A stretch of 64,000 nucleotides of DNA from E44-bin32 sp965195195 (GCA_965195195.1 CBDAFF010000064.1:1-64000), one strand, 5' to 3'. Shown: positions 1 to 8,623, numbered from the stretch's first letter. The notes: generated by a model from the sequence alone, not told the origin. Translations and numbers: made by a program.

Positions 1-47
1 CAGCGCCGTTCGCCCTTTGCAGTTCAAGATTCCTCAACGATGCAGAT

Positions 48-139
48 GATCGGCATGCATCGGAATCCGCGATCGATATGCTCCGGAATCGGTGATCGAC
101 ATGCTTCGGAATCAGTGATCGGCATGGCCCGGATTACGC
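48..139. repeat. Tandem repeat, 23-bp period, about 4 copies
   Basis: Four successive units begin with GATC at 48, 71, 94 and 117, exactly 23 bases apart. The shared core is GATCG(g/a)CATGC followed by CGGAATC, and the units differ by a few substitutions. The period is not a multiple of three and no convincing reading frame runs through, so it looks non-coding. It lies about 90 bases upstream of the S41 protease start. Function is unknown; an iteron-like protein-binding array or simple slippage repeat are both possible. Confidence 0.75.
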
Positions 140-225
140 AACCACGTACGCAATATGTGAGTTTTCCTGAAATTATGTATTATGATTCCGCTTGGATTGA
201 ATATCTATAGAAAACAGGGTGTTGA

Positions 226-1383
226 ATGTCAAAGCGCTTGATTTCATCTCTCACACTAGGATTAATCTTAGCCACTCTTCTCTCATTCGCTGCTGGTTAT
301 TTTGCGCGTGAGATATGGCCGCTCCCGTCAGAACAACTGGTCCTTTTAAAGGAAGCCCGGAGACTTCTGGGGATGCATTACCTGGACCCTCTGCCGGATG
401 ACGTGGAACTTGAGCGGGGGATGATTCACGGCATGATGGGTGTATTGCCTGATCCTTATAGCAGATATGTTGAACCAGCTACACACGAAATTCAAACGGA
501 CGACCTGGCAGGAGAATACGCGGGTATTGGAGCAGAAATATCCAAAGGTGAACAAGGCAAGTTCTACCTTGTCCCAATTGAGGGAGGTCCTGCAGAAGCT
601 GCAGGCATACTCGAAGGTGATGTTCTGCATGCAATTGATGGCGTGTTGATTGACAAAGAAACCGCGCTTGAGGCAGTTATCACTCGTATTCGAGGACCCG
701 AAGGTTCTGTGATCCGCTTGACAGTGGCTGCCCGGGATCCCCAGCAGACCAACCTTGAGTTTGAAATCACTCGTGCCATTATCCCCCTACCCTCGGTAAT
801 GCACCATCTCATCCCCGAAGAACCATGGGTAGGTGTTATCACCATTCGGCGCTTCAGCGAAAAAACTCCAGGTGAACTTGAGAAAGCTGTTAAGGAATTA
901 ATTAATCGAGAAGCTGAATCTATCATTCTCGACTTACGGGATAATTCTGGGGGTCTTCTCGATGCATCTATAGAATCATCACGGCTATTCCTCGAGGATG
1001 GGCTCGTCGTTGTTGAAGAGCGTAGTGGAATGGAGAGCCAGATATTCTATGTGCACGAGAAAGGATTGGCATCAGAGATTCCTATGGTCGTTTTAGTAAA
1101 TGCCGGGACTGCGAGTGCAGCGGAAGTAGTGGCAGCGGCGCTTAAGGACAATGGTCGAGCACCATTAATAGGCGAGGCGACTTTTGGCAAGGGTTCTGTA
1201 CAAGTGATTTTGGAGTTGAGCGATGGATCCAGTCTGCATGTGACGTCTGCTCGTTGGCTAACTCCCAACGGTAAAGTTATTGACAGCAAAGGCCTTCTTC
1301 CAGATATCATTGTTGAAGAAGTAGATCCTTTCGCGGATAATGGCATTGCTGTTGCTGTAGAATGGTTGTGGGAGCTTCGCTAA
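226..1383 (+). CDS. S41-family carboxy-terminal processing protease (CtpA/Prc-like)
   Basis: A secreted or membrane-anchored serine protease that trims C-termini of envelope proteins. Residues 7-27 form one hydrophobic signal-anchor. A PDZ domain covers roughly residues 95-185, with the ligand-binding run YAGIGAEI. The S41 core follows, with Ser297 in N-A-G-T-A-S-A-A-E and Lys322 in F-G-K-G-S-V, spaced 25 residues apart as in the family's Ser/Lys dyad. At 385 aa it is a normal small CtpA. The start ATG is preceded by AGGGTG. smpB begins one base after its stop, so the two are probably co-transcribed. Substrates cannot be read from the sequence. Confidence 0.93.
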   Translation: MSKRLISSLTLGLILATLLSFAAGYFAREIWPLPSEQLVLLKEARRLLGMHYLDPLPDDVELERGMIHGMMGVLPDPYSRYVEPATHEIQTDDLAGEYAGIGAEISKGEQGKFYLVPIEGGPAEAAGILEGDVLHAIDGVLIDKETALEAVITRIRGPEGSVIRLTVAARDPQQTNLEFEITRAIIPLPSVMHHLIPEEPWVGVITIRRFSEKTPGELEKAVKELINREAESIILDLRDNSGGLLDASIESSRLFLEDGLVVVEERSGMESQIFYVHEKGLASEIPMVVLVNAGTASAAEVVAAALKDNGRAPLIGEATFGKGSVQVILELSDGSSLHVTSARWLTPNGKVIDSKGLLPDIIVEEVDPFADNGIAVAVEWLWELR

Positions 1384-1384
1384 G

Positions 1385-1858
1385 ATGGTCAAGAAGAAGA
1401 AGGATCCGTACAAGACAATCGCCAGGAATAAAAAGGCGGCACATGATTACATCCTCGAGGATCGTCTTGAGGCAGGAATTGTATTACGCGGAACTGAAAT
1501 TAAATCAGCGAGGTCGGGCAACGTGAGCTTGAAAGAAGCTTATGTTCAAATTAGTGGAGAAGAAGCATGGCTTGTGAATGCCCACATCGCGCCATATCAG
1601 GCGGCGAGCTTATTCAATCATGATCCTCGTCGGCGCAGGAAACTATTATTGCATCGAAGGGAAATATTACGCCTAGATGCAAAAATACGGCAGCGCGGCT
1701 ATACGGTGGTCCCAACGAGGATGTATCTGAAAAAGGGCCGTGCAAAGGTGGAGATCGCGCTAGCCCGGGGGAAACGAAAGTATGATAAACGCAGAGAAAT
1801 TGCAGAGAAGGATGCAGCCCGCGAGATCGAGAGGTCCTTCGCGAGGAGAAAACAGTGA
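1385..1858 (+). CDS. smpB: SsrA-binding protein SmpB
   Basis: SmpB binds tmRNA and delivers it to stalled ribosomes in trans-translation. The 157-aa product has the family's full length and its hallmark segments: an N-terminal A-R-N-K-K-A-x-H-D-Y, then E-A-G-I-V-L-R-G-T-E-I-K-S-A-R, and the basic C-terminal tail with G-K-R-K-Y-D-K-R that inserts into the mRNA channel. It sits directly after the protease gene and overlaps the next gene by 4 bases (GTGA). Its partner, tmRNA, is encoded 0.9 kb downstream, so protein and RNA of the system are clustered here. Confidence 0.98.
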   Translation: MVKKKKDPYKTIARNKKAAHDYILEDRLEAGIVLRGTEIKSARSGNVSLKEAYVQISGEEAWLVNAHIAPYQAASLFNHDPRRRRKLLLHRREILRLDAKIRQRGYTVVPTRMYLKKGRAKVEIALARGKRKYDKRREIAEKDAAREIERSFARRKQ

Positions 1859-2640
1859 AGCCGAGGTCAATCGCTTCAATTAATCAACTCCCGGAAAAGG
1901 AAAAAGAAGCTATTTATACACGGTTCATTCCTAATGAACTGCTCCAGAAGTTCGAGATTAAATCGGATTTCACGGACTCCGAGGGAAGGTCACTTCTTAC
2001 TCTGCGGTTTCAGGAAGGCAGCACTGACGTTGTGCTGGACTTGCGGCATGAATTTGGAGCCCAAGATCCTCTGCTCTACACGCATCTCACAGATACGATG
2101 AATGGTCAGATCCATGTGCTGCTTTACATCGTCAATGATCCTAACTCTCCACGCTTCGGTGTGGACAAAATGCCCGATGGAACGAAAACTGAATTTGGAG
2201 TATTCCGTAGGAATCTTGTTGAAGAGGAAAAAGCGCTTAATGCAGGGCTGGCTCCTGGGCAAGTGCGCCAGGGATTGCGATTACTAAAACATGCAATCCC
2301 CGCCTTTGATGATTTCGTGCAGGCGCTGGGGCATGATGTATATTTCATTGATCCACTCTCCTACCACAACGCCATCGTTTTCGAGCGTTATGGCTTTTAT
2401 TATCAAAAAGGTAGGCGATTTATGATACGGATTAATGAAGAATTCGAGCCCGGATCTGATCTTTATCTAAAATTAGATAACTCAACGCCCTTCCGGAAGC
2501 CTACTTTCCATCGAAGCATACTGGGAAGGAGCTGGGCAATTCACGACTGCATACTCGGCGAGCCCTTCTCAAATGTCATAATGTACAAAAAGATCGACAA
2601 GAACGCTGGGTTGAGTACTTTTCCCAATGCTGAATGGTGA
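1855..2640 (+). CDS. Conserved-looking protein of unknown function
   Basis: I do not recognise a family in this 261-aa protein. It has no signal peptide, membrane segment or repeats and reads as a soluble protein with a normal amino-acid mix, including several aromatic and charged runs such as Y-G-F-Y-Y-Q-K-G-R-R. The GTG start overlaps the smpB stop by 4 bases, so it is translationally coupled to smpB, and tmRNA follows 131 bases after its stop. The position inside the smpB-ssrA locus suggests, but does not prove, a link with ribosome rescue or simple operon hitch-hiking. Confidence 0.75.
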   Translation: MKPRSIASINQLPEKEKEAIYTRFIPNELLQKFEIKSDFTDSEGRSLLTLRFQEGSTDVVLDLRHEFGAQDPLLYTHLTDTMNGQIHVLLYIVNDPNSPRFGVDKMPDGTKTEFGVFRRNLVEEEKALNAGLAPGQVRQGLRLLKHAIPAFDDFVQALGHDVYFIDPLSYHNAIVFERYGFYYQKGRRFMIRINEEFEPGSDLYLKLDNSTPFRKPTFHRSILGRSWAIHDCILGEPFSNVIMYKKIDKNAGLSTFPNAEW

Positions 2641-2748
2641 AATAAATTGCGCATAGCCTTATTGTATATTAAAGTAAACAATCTTAAACTTTTGAATACG
2701 CAAGGTATGGCTATGCGCATTAACCATATGTTTTTGTCGCACGCCTTG

Positions 2749-2757
2749 TGCTATACT
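2749..2757 (+). promoter_or_regulatory. Extended -10 promoter of tmRNA
   Basis: TGC-TATACT, an extended -10 element, ends 14 bases before the mature 5' end of tmRNA. No good -35 hexamer is seen at 17-18 bases, which is usual when the TGn extension is present. Confidence 0.6.
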
Positions 2758-2771
2758 TAGCTTGGATCGCA

Positions 2772-3168
2772 GGGGATGAATGGTATCGACGGAGGTGGAG
2801 CGTCACAGATTGCAAACCGAGAGGCGCCGATCTCGTTAAACCAGCGCACATACAAGTGCCAATCGCACTGACTATGCTGCTCTACCAGTAGCCGCGTAAG
2901 CGGATTACAAGTAGGTCAGCGCTCTCCCAGGAGAGCTCGCCCCCTCAAGCTTCGCCCTAGCAGCGTGAGGAATGGCGATCAAAATGTTGGGGCTGGCAGG
3001 ATTGGATCCACGACATTTCTGTAAGAGCGGGTTTAGGCTCGCAGTGGATAGCTGAGTTGAACGTCTGTCAATCGACGTCATCTCAGCAAAAACAAGGATT
3101 GACTATGTTTGTAGACATCTGCTGACTGAATCCTTCGGACGCGGGTTCGAATCCCGCCATCTCCACTA
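2772..3168 (+). ncRNA. ssrA: Transfer-messenger RNA (tmRNA)
   Basis: The RNA rescues stalled ribosomes and tags the nascent chain. The 5' end GGGGATG pairs with CATCTCC at 3158-3164 to form a seven-pair acceptor stem with one G-U. The T arm is the standard GCGGGTTCGAATCCCGC, and the conserved 5' block GGTATCGACGG is present. CCA is not encoded: the end reads ACTA. The length, about 397 nt, fits a one-piece tmRNA. The tag frame lies at 2858-2899. An intrinsic terminator follows immediately, and smpB lies just upstream. Confidence 0.97.
2858..2899 (+). other. tmRNA tag-peptide reading frame
   Basis: Starting at the resume codon GCC, the frame reads ANRTDYAALPVAA and then TAA. The Ala-Asn start and the hydrophobic end in Ala-Ala match the degradation tags read by ClpXP-type proteases. 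The exact resume codon is inferred from this match. Confidence 0.85.
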
Positions 3169-3170
3169 GG

Positions 3171-3194
3171 AGCCCCTTACGGGGCTTCTCTTTA
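3171..3194 (+). terminator. Terminator after tmRNA
   Basis: AGCCCC-TTAC-GGGGCT forms a six-pair stem with a four-base loop, followed by TCTCTTTA. It starts two bases after the tmRNA end. Its right edge overlaps the stop codon of the convergent FHA gene, so it may serve both directions. Confidence 0.85.
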
Positions 3195-3854
3195 TGGTAT
3201 GGGATTTTCTAAACGGAAACCATGCCCCCGTACAGTAATTACGTACTTATATTCTGAATCAACTTCGAAGATGCGATCGCGCAATCGCCGAACGAGAGCA
3301 TCAATCGCTTGATCGGAAACCCCAATTCCATCCGTGCCGGGCCAAACATGCGAAGCAATCTCATCCCTCGTTACAACTCCCGAACTTTTATAAAGCAATT
3401 CAAGTAGCCGAAATTGCGGAGGGGATAGGGGTGGGTCAATTTCCTGTTCGTTTACCCAGACACGATGAGCCTGAACCTCCATTCGCAACCGCCCGATACC
3501 AAAACGTATTGCTTCATCAACCGAAAGGGGAAGTGTCGCTTCCGAACCAATAAAATTGAGCCTGACCGCAAGAGCTACCTGGATCTCATCCCCATCTTGG
3601 AGCAGAACTTTCGTTTCAATTCGCACTCCATTTAAATGCGTATGGTTTTTACTGGTTAAATCCTCTAACGCGTATCCTTCCGCTGTTCTGTGGATTCGAG
3701 CATGATGACGTGATACCTGCCTATCCAATAACACAAGATTGCAGTCTTCACCTCTGCCAATTAGGAATGTTGAATTAACTAATGGCCAGCGCTTGCCCTG
3801 AAGCTCGCCATCAGGTGCAATTAAGAAAGGTACCTCTTCCATTCGATCCTTCAT
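3192..3854 (-). CDS. FHA domain - winged-helix DNA-binding regulator
   Basis: A two-domain 220-aa regulator. Residues about 25-95 form a forkhead-associated domain with the phosphothreonine-reading motifs I-G-R, S-R-H-H-A-R-I and N-H-T-H-L-N-G. Residues about 125-215 form an OmpR/PhoB-type winged helix (L-S-P-P-Q-F-R-L-L-E-L-L, then V-R-R-L-R-D-R-I and V-R-G-H-G-F-R-L). There is no receiver domain: the phospho-input would come through the FHA domain. A Ser/Thr kinase is encoded divergently 138 bases away and is the obvious candidate partner. An alternative start is the ATG at 3842, behind AAGGA. Confidence 0.9.
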   Translation of the reverse strand: MKDRMEEVPFLIAPDGELQGKRWPLVNSTFLIGRGEDCNLVLLDRQVSRHHARIHRTAEGYALEDLTSKNHTHLNGVRIETKVLLQDGDEIQVALAVRLNFIGSEATLPLSVDEAIRFGIGRLRMEVQAHRVWVNEQEIDPPLSPPQFRLLELLYKSSGVVTRDEIASHVWPGTDGIGVSDQAIDALVRRLRDRIFEVDSEYKYVITVRGHGFRLENPIP

Positions 3855-3992
3855 TCTGTCTTTTCAATAAGTCTAGTATCTTTATCCAGAGTATAATTCA
3901 ATCGCATCCCGTGTGCATAATTTGGACACGCTTGGAGATTCCTATCGACAGGCATTTTTCTTAGGTTATATAGACACGTTCCCGAGGTTATA

Positions 3993-4976
3993 TTGCCCGA
4001 ACCACTCAAGTCAGGTTATATCCTTAAAGACCGCTACGTCATCAAAAAACCCGTCGGTCGAGGTGGCATGGGTTCGTTATACCTTGCAGATGATAATCGC
4101 CTTGAAGGCCGCCATTGCGCAATTAAGGAAGTTCAGCAAGATTCAGATCTACCCTCCGGTGCCTTGGAACAAGCTCGCGCTCAATTCTATCGAGAAGCGT
4201 CGGTTCTCGCTCAACTTGATCACCCCACCCTACCGAAGGTCTCTGATTATTTCTCCGATGAGGACCGAGATTATTTGGTAATGGATTATGTTCCCGGGGA
4301 TGATCTAAAGACCCTTATGGATCGAGCACGCAGAAAAGGCGAATTTTTGCGAATAGATGACCTTCTATCTTGGGGTAAACAGCTCGCAGATGCACTCGTC
4401 TACCTTCACAACCAAGATCCACCCGTTATTCATCGGGATATTAAACCCAGCAACTTGAAGCTCAATCAGCAAGGGTTGATCAAGCTCGTTGACTTTGGTT
4501 TGGTGAAACAATTGGTCCCAGATGAATTAACAATCACGGTTATACAGGGGCGTGGCACGGCTTTATACACACCTTTAGAGCAGTACGGAGGAGATTCTGG
4601 TCATACAGATAAAAGGAGCGACATCTATGCCTTTGGTGCAACCTTCTACCATCTGCTGACCAACACTCCCCCACCTGAAGCGAAGCAGCGGTTCCTCATG
4701 CCCGAATCGCTCGTTCCGCCGAGAGAGATCAACTCATCTATTCCCCGCAGCCTCGAGCAGGTAATCCTGAACGCCATGGCCCTTCATCCAGATGAAAGGC
4801 CGGAAGATATGCTTTCCTTGCAGGATATCCATCTTCGAGAGCGCCGCGTTGATCTCACGATTAACGGAGATCGCGTCTCCCAGGCGAAGGAATTGTTTCG
4901 ATCTCCAACAGATAGACTTTTTCTGGGTGTAGCAATGGCGCTTGCATTGCTTGCAATCGTCACTTCGTTTACTTAA
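3993..4976 (+). CDS. PknB-type serine/threonine protein kinase, single C-terminal membrane anchor
   Basis: A Hanks-type kinase. It shows the glycine loop V-G-R-G-G-M-G-S, Lys45 in A-I-K-E-V, catalytic H-R-D at 147-149, D-F-G at 167-169 and the activation-loop end G-T-A-L-Y-T-P-L-E-Q. The kinase domain ends near residue 275, and residues about 308-326 form one hydrophobic helix that should hold the kinase at the membrane with almost nothing outside, so no PASTA or other sensor domain is present. The start is a TTG. It is divergent from the FHA regulator, and its last 8 bases overlap the convergent GH3 gene. Substrates are unknown; the FHA protein is the best guess. Confidence 0.95.
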   Translation: MPEPLKSGYILKDRYVIKKPVGRGGMGSLYLADDNRLEGRHCAIKEVQQDSDLPSGALEQARAQFYREASVLAQLDHPTLPKVSDYFSDEDRDYLVMDYVPGDDLKTLMDRARRKGEFLRIDDLLSWGKQLADALVYLHNQDPPVIHRDIKPSNLKLNQQGLIKLVDFGLVKQLVPDELTITVIQGRGTALYTPLEQYGGDSGHTDKRSDIYAFGATFYHLLTNTPPPEAKQRFLMPESLVPPREINSSIPRSLEQVILNAMALHPDERPEDMLSLQDIHLRERRVDLTINGDRVSQAKELFRSPTDRLFLGVAMALALLAIVTSFT

Positions 4977-7758
4977 GTTGTTTCTGGCACCAAATCTGTG
5001 TAAAAACAAATGCGGATGCCCCCGTAATAATCGCTACTATGAAACCCGAGAAAGGTCCCATTGCACTTAGTAAACTTGAAGCGCCCGGTAGATCTAGCGC
5101 TAAATAGTTATAGCCCAACAAGCCGCCTACGATCGGCAGCAAGACGCATCTAAGGCGGATTTCTTCTGGGAAATTTTGACGAATTACAGTTGCATATCCC
5201 GCTCCCCCCACCACCGCTAACCCCAACGCCCCAAACACAAGCCCCGCAAATCCAAGTTGAATTTCGCCTGGTATCTCTCCTGAATTCCCACCTGTTTGCG
5301 GTCCTGACGTCGGGGTTGGATCACTCGTCTCCGGTGAGGGTTCAATTGTCAATGTCGGTGAAAGTGTTGGCGAAATCAAAGTCGCCTGCGCAGGCACATC
5401 TACATCAACATTGAACTGCAGGATCTCAGATACTTGAGCTTTTCCACTTTGTGCAGTAATAGACAATAATCCCGTGTGTTCCAATGCGACATCGGTTCGC
5501 GCGATTCCGTCCACAGTAAATGCGTTTATCGTCGCCGTAGAAACTCCCCCGATTTGCTGAGTAATAATGAAATCTACGGGGGTATTATCTGGAACTGGAT
5601 TGCCGTTGTTGTCGACAATAACCGCCGTTGCGATCTTCAGGACATCTCCTACGCTGTATCCAGTCGGCGGCTCATCCGTTCCTTCTTCGCTACTGCTCTC
5701 GATAACAAGTTGAATAATTTGATCTGGATTAGGGAATGTTGCCTCGATCAAGTCATACCCGATGCTTGCTACGCTAACCGGAGAAGCCCCAGGAGCGCTC
5801 ACTTCCTGGAAGAGCAATTTTGCTGCTACGTCAATAAACGGCGAAGAGCCATCGTACAGTGCATGGTAAACATCAATCTTACTGACATCTGTCGCATCAA
5901 GTATATTCGGTGTATCGTGACCGAAAACTATAAGCTTCTTCGAGTTGGCGAGATCCGGCCGCAAATCCAATAAAAGCTTAAGTGCATTTGCGCCATATTC
6001 TGTGGATCTACCATCTAGTACGCTAAATATTAACCAATCGCTTAAGCGTACAGCTTCTTCTATTTCATCCGTGGAGATTAGAGGAACGACAGGGACATCC
6101 ACTGGTGTCTCGCCGAGGAAATTTGAAAGATCCGCCATGCTGTAGGAGCGCAGATTCCAGCTCCCTACCTGACCAGCAGCAGTTGGCCCAAATAATCGGA
6201 TTACTGAGTCCTCTAATGCGTTTAAAGGAACAACATCAATCGTATTACATGTTGAGCACTGGTTAATCTGTCGAACGTCGCTAAAAAAAACAATCCTTTC
6301 TCCGATCTTTGGAGCTCCATCTACCCGATCTTCTATTTCGTCGAGTGCAGGGCTCAGAAGTGTGGCTGCAGATTGCGCCACTTCATTCGCCAGGCTCACA
6401 TCCAGGTTTGTCTCATCAAAAGCATTCACATGATTTACGACATCTGGGTAAAAGAAAGATCCGCCATAAATCCTTGTCTTTAAGCGCAAAATTCTCAGGA
6501 CTGCGTCATCTACTTGCTTGGCAAATAACTCGTCTTCCTCATACTTGCTCGCGAAAAATTCAAGCGTATTTATTATTGTCGTGTACTCGTCAGGATCGCT
6601 ATTATCCCAAAAATCGGAAAGTAGTAAGAGGTCGTTCCCCGCGAGAAAGGCGTCCCTGGCCACAAGGTGTGCTTGAAAAACCTGTTCTGATGGATCTTTA
6701 AAACGTCGGATCGCGTTTGATCCGAGCGAATCGCTCACTGTCACCCCACCACCCTCCCGCCAGTCAATTAGTGGTGAAAGTTCCATCAACGTCGTTAAAG
6801 CTTGCGAATCAAGACTGATTGGTCGCGTTGTTGCGCGAATATTTCCATGAAAGCCCTGGTAGCGGATATGCCCTACTAAAAGCCCATCGGCCGTTGCGGG
6901 GTTTTCCCCAGGCTGTGTGCTTGTGACACCAAGGAAGGGAGCTAGATCAGTTTGCGTGAGTTGATCAATAGTTTTTCGAACCGTTGCAACTTCCTCATCG
7001 ATTGGACGGTCGCTGCTTCCCAAACCCGGGAAGTGTTTCGCGATTACAGCCAACCCATCTTGTGATCCGATGTGAAGCCCGCGAATAAACTCCTTCCCCA
7101 TTAATCCGACCCAGAAGGGATCGCCACCGAATGATTGAACGCCGATATTCCCGCCGGTAATCTGTGGTTGTTCAAGTACATCCAATGAAGGCCCAATAAC
7201 CATATTAATCCCCAGGGCCTCGAGCTCTCTTCCGAGGATCTCACCCGCTTCCTGTGCCAGAGCTGGATTCCAAGTCGCTCCAATAGACATCTGAGACGGG
7301 ATTTTGGTCATCCCATCGAGTATCTCGGGGAGCCCATTAGCGCTGCCTGGCTCCTCGCTAACAATGAAAAGTGGAATGTAAACAGAGGTGCTGCTAGTCA
7401 ATAGTAGTTCGTCTTCGCCATTTGATAACGCCGCTTCGTAGCGACTCTCTTGAAGAGTTCCGATCAGCGCTTGCAGCGCGTTAAGTGTTTCCGGCTGATC
7501 CGCATAATTATCGTTTCCGCGCTTTAGGAGAACACCAGAAACATGATAGTCAACAATCAGATCGATGATCTGATCGCTTGGTGTAACTGCTGAGCCATTT
7601 AAGGTGACAATAAAAAGTTGCCCCACACGCTCGCTAGGCGTCATGGAATCAAGGAGTCCGCTCGCAAGGTCTTTATCCGGCGAGACAAATGGGGTAACCC
7701 CCAGGTTAAAGGGCACTACCAGGAGAATTAGTAACAGTGCCCATCGAAATTTACTCAT
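4969..7758 (-). CDS. Large secreted, membrane-anchored GH3-family protein (beta-hexosaminidase-like)
   Basis: A 929-aa envelope protein. A signal peptide covers residues 1-22, and a glycoside hydrolase family 3 barrel about 35-430. The family's K-H-F-P-G-H-G appears as K-H-F-P-G-L-G at 241-247, while the nucleophile motif V-S-D-S is intact (Asp343). The mid part resembles the GH3 C-terminal domain, then comes an Ig-like (Big_1-type) region, a Pro/Thr/Ser-rich linker near residue 815, and hydrophobic helices to the C-terminus. The general acid/base His of NagZ-type enzymes is not visible, so activity is uncertain. It probably acts on, or binds, peptidoglycan or other glycans at the outer face. 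Confidence 0.85.
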   Translation of the reverse strand: MSKFRWALLLILLVVPFNLGVTPFVSPDKDLASGLLDSMTPSERVGQLFIVTLNGSAVTPSDQIIDLIVDYHVSGVLLKRGNDNYADQPETLNALQALIGTLQESRYEAALSNGEDELLLTSSTSVYIPLFIVSEEPGSANGLPEILDGMTKIPSQMSIGATWNPALAQEAGEILGRELEALGINMVIGPSLDVLEQPQITGGNIGVQSFGGDPFWVGLMGKEFIRGLHIGSQDGLAVIAKHFPGLGSSDRPIDEEVATVRKTIDQLTQTDLAPFLGVTSTQPGENPATADGLLVGHIRYQGFHGNIRATTRPISLDSQALTTLMELSPLIDWREGGGVTVSDSLGSNAIRRFKDPSEQVFQAHLVARDAFLAGNDLLLLSDFWDNSDPDEYTTIINTLEFFASKYEEDELFAKQVDDAVLRILRLKTRIYGGSFFYPDVVNHVNAFDETNLDVSLANEVAQSAATLLSPALDEIEDRVDGAPKIGERIVFFSDVRQINQCSTCNTIDVVPLNALEDSVIRLFGPTAAGQVGSWNLRSYSMADLSNFLGETPVDVPVVPLISTDEIEEAVRLSDWLIFSVLDGRSTEYGANALKLLLDLRPDLANSKKLIVFGHDTPNILDATDVSKIDVYHALYDGSSPFIDVAAKLLFQEVSAPGASPVSVASIGYDLIEATFPNPDQIIQLVIESSSEEGTDEPPTGYSVGDVLKIATAVIVDNNGNPVPDNTPVDFIITQQIGGVSTATINAFTVDGIARTDVALEHTGLLSITAQSGKAQVSEILQFNVDVDVPAQATLISPTLSPTLTIEPSPETSDPTPTSGPQTGGNSGEIPGEIQLGFAGLVFGALGLAVVGGAGYATVIRQNFPEEIRLRCVLLPIVGGLLGYNYLALDLPGASSLLSAMGPFSGFIVAIITGASAFVFTQIWCQKQLK

Positions 7759-7764
7759 AAGGTC

Positions 7765-7770
7765 AGTATA
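7765..7770 (-). promoter_or_regulatory. -10 box of the GH3 gene, six bases before ATG
   Basis: On the minus strand TATACT is followed by GACCTT and then the ATG. Transcription from this box would start at or next to the A of the start codon. There is no Shine-Dalgarno sequence in the gap, so a leaderless mRNA is predicted. Confidence 0.5.
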
Positions 7771-7792
7771 CCTTCTCGAAAATGTCTTTGTT

Positions 7793-8623
7793 TTAGTCTT
7801 GGAATTGGGCAGCCTCGGCTTGCAAGATCTTTCTCAGTTCAACCCTGCGTTTATGCCCCGAAATTAACTCAAGTTTCCTGATGCCCAACGGATCTATACT
7901 CTCCCGGAGTAACTTCAAATCGTCTGTGGAAGGAGGTTCGGTGATTTTTACTGGCTCCTCAATTTCAATATCAAAACCTGTTTTCGCAATCACTCTTTCA
8001 ACAGCTATTCCCGGATGCACCGAAACCAATCGCATCTTTCCGTTCTTATAATCAAATTCGCCCAAATCGGATACTAAATATTTTGGCCCTGCCCCACGAC
8101 GTCTAATGGATTGATGACCAAGACCTGAAAGGAAATCTAGCTCGCGAACAAAGGTCACCCTTGAATGCCGTGGAACATACAAGTAGATGTTATCCATAAG
8201 CACTGTCACATCAGGTATTCCACCGCTGCCAGGCATCCTCATACGCGGATGCGCAAAATCTTTGCCAAAGGCGATGTTATTGAAATTGCCAGCTTGATCG
8301 ACCTGACCAGGTCTGAAAAATTCTTTTGGTGCAATGCGCGGCAGAAGATCTGCTGCTGCCTGAACGAACCCAACCGAAACCATTGCGTGACCAAGCCACA
8401 GCGCTTCAACATTCGCCAAACCAAGCGGTGCTCCCGTTCGACACAACGTCTGCCCAATTGCGGATGCGAAGTATATCTCCGAGGCGTAAGCGTGCCATGC
8501 GAGCAGGTATCCGGCAGCTACAAGCGGAGTAGCAATCCCCTGTGCCACAACGTCACCGTCTTCGACCTGCCTGGCGATGCAGGTACATATCAGCTCGTCA
8601 ATAGACCACTGCTCAGCAGCCAT
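7793..8623 (-). CDS. CoA-transferase family, beta-subunit-like (GctB/IpdB type)
   Basis: The 276-aa product matches the beta chain of the two-subunit class I CoA-transferase fold: an N-terminal E-L-I-C-T-C-I-A-R-Q-V-E-D-G-D-V-V-A-Q-G-I-A and a middle M-P-G-S-G-G-I-P-D. The Glu-Asn-Gly active-site motif of true transferase beta subunits is not seen; IpdB-type hydrolases also lack it. No alpha subunit lies next to it, which is unusual because the two chains are normally adjacent. It overlaps the upstream GDPD gene by 11 bases and is the last gene of a three-gene minus-strand run. Steroid or aromatic ring-cleavage CoA esters are possible substrates, but this is inference. Confidence 0.8.
   Translation of the reverse strand: MAAEQWSIDELICTCIARQVEDGDVVAQGIATPLVAAGYLLAWHAYASEIYFASAIGQTLCRTGAPLGLANVEALWLGHAMVSVGFVQAAADLLPRIAPKEFFRPGQVDQAGNFNNIAFGKDFAHPRMRMPGSGGIPDVTVLMDNIYLYVPRHSRVTFVRELDFLSGLGHQSIRRRGAGPKYLVSDLGEFDYKNGKMRLVSVHPGIAVERVIAKTGFDIEIEEPVKITEPPSTDDLKLLRESIDPLGIRKLELISGHKRRVELRKILQAEAAQFQD

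Noticed and set aside
5190..6701. Plus-strand ORFs opposite the GH3 gene
   Set aside because: They lie fully antisense to a long coherent protein, are rich in Ser, Arg and Pro, and show no domain or ribosome site.
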